From J061 sp003695725 [NCBI: Candidatus Schekmanbacteria bacterium] (GTDB taxonomy: Bacteria > Schekmanbacteria > GWA2-38-11), in the NCBI GenBank assembly GCA_003695725.1, contig RFHX01000058.1, forward strand, positions 1 to 17,773: a stretch of DNA of 17,773 nt, in the 5' to 3' direction. A program made the translations under genes and the position numbers. Each line of letters starts with the position of its first letter. The first letter of the stretch is position 1. Positions 15,182-17,773 of this stretch are shown in pieces. The notes under the pieces were generated by a model that saw only the letters and a program-made list of their open reading frames with translations, was not told the DNA's origin and made no database searches.

Positions 15182-16963
15182 TTAAGTTGAAGTCATTAAG
15201 TTACCTTTAACACTTGCCTGTAACTTTTGGTTTTCCTTTAACAAAACATCTATTTCAGTTTGGTTGCCACTCTTCACTGCTTTTTCAATTAAAATCTTAT
15301 TATTTTCCAATTTCCTTTCTATTTCTCTTCGCTGAAACATTTTGATGCAGTCATTGAAACTTTTTTCAACATCTACAAGCTCTTCTCCTTTTAATCTAAG
15401 CTCAGTTAATTTATTTATAACACCACTATCTCCCTCCTGCTGAAAAACAATTTCAAGCTCATCAATTCCTTTTTTATTCGCTATTTCATTCAACTTTAAT
15501 GCAATCTTTCTCAATGTAGCATCTTCTATTCTATCGGGACTAATTATATCAAAAACCCTTTTTGTCCATTCCTCTGACAGAAGTGCAATCATCAAAAGAT
15601 GATATTCTAACACATCTGTTTTATCTTTTTCATTAGAAAATGAATACTTTTCATTAGTTTTTTTCTTAAAAGATTTAAAGGTTTTTTTTATATTTTTATA
15701 AGCATCAACGATTATGCCTTCATCAATCTTGAGCCGATTGGCTAAAAAAGAAGCATAAACGGCGAAATTGAACTCATCTAAAAGCGATGAAAGCAGTTCA
15801 AAAACTCTGTTCAATGCCTTTTTCTTTTCACCTGCAGAAGTCAAATCGAAATTGCCTATTATTTTTGAAATTACAAATTCTCCTGTATCTTGAGCATTTT
15901 CTATAAACTTTTCAATTTCTTCTTTTCCCTTCTTTCTAAGTGCACTGTCTAAATCCTCGCCTTGGGGCAAAACTATCACTTTTGAAGAAAGTTTAGTTTT
16001 ACATATTTTTTCCCATGCCCTGATAACAGCATCGATGCCAGCTTTATCGGCATCAAAGACAAAGTAAACATTATCTGCATACAACTCCATTATCCGTAAA
16101 TGCTCATCCGTTAATGCAGTGCCAAGAGGAGCTACAATTTCTTTAAACCCAAATTTATATGCCATAATTACATCTATATAGCCCTCAGTAATAAAGACTC
16201 TCCTCTTTTTTCTTATTTCATCCTTTGCATAGGGGAATCCATATAAGATTTTGCTCTTCTTGAATATAGGAGTTTCAGGGCTGTTTATATATTTTGCCCC
16301 ACCTTCCTCTTCCATAATTCTGCCGCCAAACCCTACTGTCCTTTCATAACGGTCAACAATAGGAAATATTATCCTATTCCTAAATCTGTCATAAAATCCT
16401 TTTCCTTCTTCTCTACCAACTACGAGCCCTGATTTTAATATTTCTGAATCCTTATATTTTTTTCTTAAAAAAAGAGTAAGCGATTCCCAATCATCAGGCG
16501 CATAACCAATCTCAAATTTCTGAATGATAGCATCATCAAATCCACGATTTTTTAAATAAGAAAGCGCTTGACTGCCAACTCTTGTATGAAGATTTGAACA
16601 AAAAAACCTCTTTGCATCTTCATTGATTTGATAGAATAAATCCAGAGTCTCTTTATCTTTTTCTCTCTTCGAAAAGGTAAGAGTAATGCCATATCTTTTT
16701 GCCAAGAATCTTACAGCATCGGGAAATGATAAATTCTCGTACCGCATAAGAAATGTAAAAACATTGCCTCCTGCCCCACATCCAAAACAATGGAATATTT
16801 CCTTTTCAGGCGAAACTATGAAAGAAGGTGTTTTTTCGCTATGAAAAGGGCATAATCCCTTAAAATTTCGCCCTGCCCTAACAAGAGAAACATAATCGGA
16901 TATAACATCTACAATATCCGCTGTCCTTCTAATTTCATCTATCTTTGAATTATCAACCAACAT
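15182..16963 (-). CDS. dnaG: DNA primase
   Basis: Synthesises the RNA primers for chromosome replication at the fork with the DnaB helicase. It has 593 residues in three domains. The CHC2 zinc-binding domain has Cys38, His41, Cys59 and Cys62 in LCPFHSEKTPSFIV and FHCFGCGAGGN. The catalytic core is marked by RYGITLTF and FRNRIIFPIVDRYERTVGFGG. The TOPRIM fold has FITEGYIDVI (about 257-266), with the acidic pair in VFDADKAGIDA (about 303-313) binding metal. The remaining third is helical and Lys/Glu-rich, ending in a domain that should bind DnaB. The ATG start gives MLVDNSKIDEIRRTADIVDVI, the normal family beginning, with a modest GAG ribosome binding site. It begins 13 bases after the NIF3-like stop and is followed by rpoD, the classical macromolecular-synthesis pair; rpsU is not upstream here. 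Confidence 0.97.
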   Translation of the reverse strand: MLVDNSKIDEIRRTADIVDVISDYVSLVRAGRNFKGLCPFHSEKTPSFIVSPEKEIFHCFGCGAGGNVFTFLMRYENLSFPDAVRFLAKRYGITLTFSKREKDKETLDLFYQINEDAKRFFCSNLHTRVGSQALSYLKNRGFDDAIIQKFEIGYAPDDWESLTLFLRKKYKDSEILKSGLVVGREEGKGFYDRFRNRIIFPIVDRYERTVGFGGRIMEEEGGAKYINSPETPIFKKSKILYGFPYAKDEIRKKRRVFITEGYIDVIMAYKFGFKEIVAPLGTALTDEHLRIMELYADNVYFVFDADKAGIDAVIRAWEKICKTKLSSKVIVLPQGEDLDSALRKKGKEEIEKFIENAQDTGEFVISKIIGNFDLTSAGEKKKALNRVFELLSSLLDEFNFAVYASFLANRLKIDEGIIVDAYKNIKKTFKSFKKKTNEKYSFSNEKDKTDVLEYHLLMIALLSEEWTKRVFDIISPDRIEDATLRKIALKLNEIANKKGIDELEIVFQQEGDSGVINKLTELRLKGEELVDVEKSFNDCIKMFQRREIERKLENNKILIEKAVKSGNQTEIDVLLKENQKLQASVKGNLMTST

Positions 16964-16976
16964 AATATCTCAACTT

Positions 16977-17773
16977 TTAATTTGCTCTTTTCAGACGACT
17001 GTACCGTTTAAACCCCGAGCAGGTATATATTTTAAGAGATTTATCCTCATCAACAAGTCTATCGAGTAGCAAATTTATCCCCATTGAATCGCTTGCCATA
17101 TGGCCTGCAATAACAATATTAATATAATTCTTTTCTGCCTCTTTTCTATGGTCTTCTCCAATATGCATACCAACTACCGTTCCTACATCTGTTTTAGCCA
17201 AATGCTGAAACATCTCTTTGGAGCCTCCGGTTCCACCAGTCATATCTACAAAGATATTTCCACATCTTCTTTTTTCATTGCCTACAAGAATTTTAGGAAT
17301 ATCCTGTTCTAATGAAGATTCCTTATATTCCGGTATATCGAGTAAAATATCTACTACATCACTCACATAGCGCGGTTTTTTCTTTTCAAAAAGCTTTTGT
17401 AAGTGTCCAGTAACAGCATTATCAGCAGGTGTATGGACACACATTAAAGGTATATCCAATAATCTTGCAGCATCAACTGTCCTGTTATAATTGACAGGCA
17501 TCATTCTTCTTGAAACTTCTCCTATGCGGGGCTCAAGTATAGCTTCAGCAATCTGCACAGGCACACCAAATTTATGAAGTATATCAGCCTGCATACCCAT
17601 TACATCGTAAAAATTTGCCATAGCTTTTCCTTCAGGATGGTGAGCTATGACAAGGTCTATATCGATTTTTTTTTCTCGTAATCTATCTGCCAAAAGTATC
17701 TCTCCAATTTCAACATCTATTCCAACAAGAATATTTTTAACCTTCTTTTTGTTATCACCATATAATATTCGCG
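16977..17773 (-). CDS. NIF3/DUF34-like protein (5' partial, runs off the window)
   Basis: At least 265 residues are readable without a stop to the right edge, so the start lies beyond the window. The TTG at 17693 is not a true start, because the conserved ILYGD and ILVGIDVEIGEILLADRL lie upstream of it. The protein resembles the family annotated as NGG1p-interacting factor NIF3 in Firmicutes and deltaproteobacteria. Key pieces are DLVIAHHPEG (metal-site histidines), ARLLDIPLMCVHTPADN (another metal-binding segment), FVDMTGGTGGSKEMF, and a C-terminal VIAGHMASDSMGINLLLDRL. These fit a dinuclear-metal hydrolase-like fold. The biochemical role is unknown; relatives of NIF3 have been linked to GTP cyclohydrolase I and to metal chaperoning, without proof for this branch. 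It lies 13 bases before dnaG, so it belongs to the same transcript. Confidence 0.8.
   Translation of the reverse strand, partial: RILYGDNKKKVKNILVGIDVEIGEILLADRLREKKIDIDLVIAHHPEGKAMANFYDVMGMQADILHKFGVPVQIAEAILEPRIGEVSRRMMPVNYNRTVDAARLLDIPLMCVHTPADNAVTGHLQKLFEKKKPRYVSDVVDILLDIPEYKESSLEQDIPKILVGNEKRRCGNIFVDMTGGTGGSKEMFQHLAKTDVGTVVGMHIGEDHRKEAEKNYINIVIAGHMASDSMGINLLLDRLVDEDKSLKIYTCSGFKRYSRLKRAN

Noticed and set aside
1-17773. CRISPR arrays, insertion sequences, prophage or defence genes
   Set aside because: No spaced direct repeats, terminal inverted repeats, transposase, integrase, nuclease or toxin-like reading frames were seen.

Overview
The window is a stretch of chromosome from an AT-rich bacterium (roughly one third G+C, judged by eye). 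It looks like ordinary core genome with a surface-polysaccharide section. The division-type PBP2 transpeptidase, the dnaG-rpoD pair, the Sec signal peptide on one protein and the UDP-xylose/glycosyltransferase genes suggest a Gram-negative-type lineage, perhaps deltaproteobacterial or a related uncultured phylum. The sequence alone does not fix the lineage. TTG and GTG starts are frequent (glyA, the PBP2 gene, the zinc-ribbon gene, the UDP-glucuronate decarboxylase gene). Neither tRNA gene encodes its 3' CCA. I see no mobile element, CRISPR array, phage gene or attachment site.

Left part (1-6035, mostly + strand): the tail of a small membrane protein runs into a SAM-dependent methyltransferase gene. 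A tRNA-Leu(GAG) gene faces it on the minus strand with its own promoter. A strong sigma-70-type promoter then starts an rpiB-glyA-dCMP deaminase-nrdR operon, which covers one-carbon, pentose and deoxynucleotide metabolism and its regulation. A class V PLP aminotransferase and an exported protein of unknown role follow.

Middle (6197-12394): a family-5-type nucleotidyltransferase (+) converges with a minus-strand set. In transcription order that set is PBP2, UDP-glucuronate decarboxylase, GT4 glycosyltransferase and GT2 glycosyltransferase. This couples a cell-wall elongation enzyme with genes that make and transfer sugars for surface glycans.

Right part (12425-17773, minus strand): in transcription order there is a NIF3/DUF34-like protein (its 5' end lies outside the window), dnaG, rpoD and a CAT-anticodon tRNA, then a hairpin and a rho-independent terminator. 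Beyond the terminator is a coiled-coil C4 zinc-ribbon protein just upstream of the PBP2 gene. The NIF3-dnaG-rpoD-tRNA block is a version of the macromolecular-synthesis operon with a tRNA gene 17 bases after the rpoD stop.

I found no clear undescribed system. The best leads are small: RNA hairpins placed over translation starts (PBP2, nrdR), the tRNA tail of the rpoD transcript, an orphan Shine-Dalgarno sequence upstream of rpiB, and an exported protein of unknown function.
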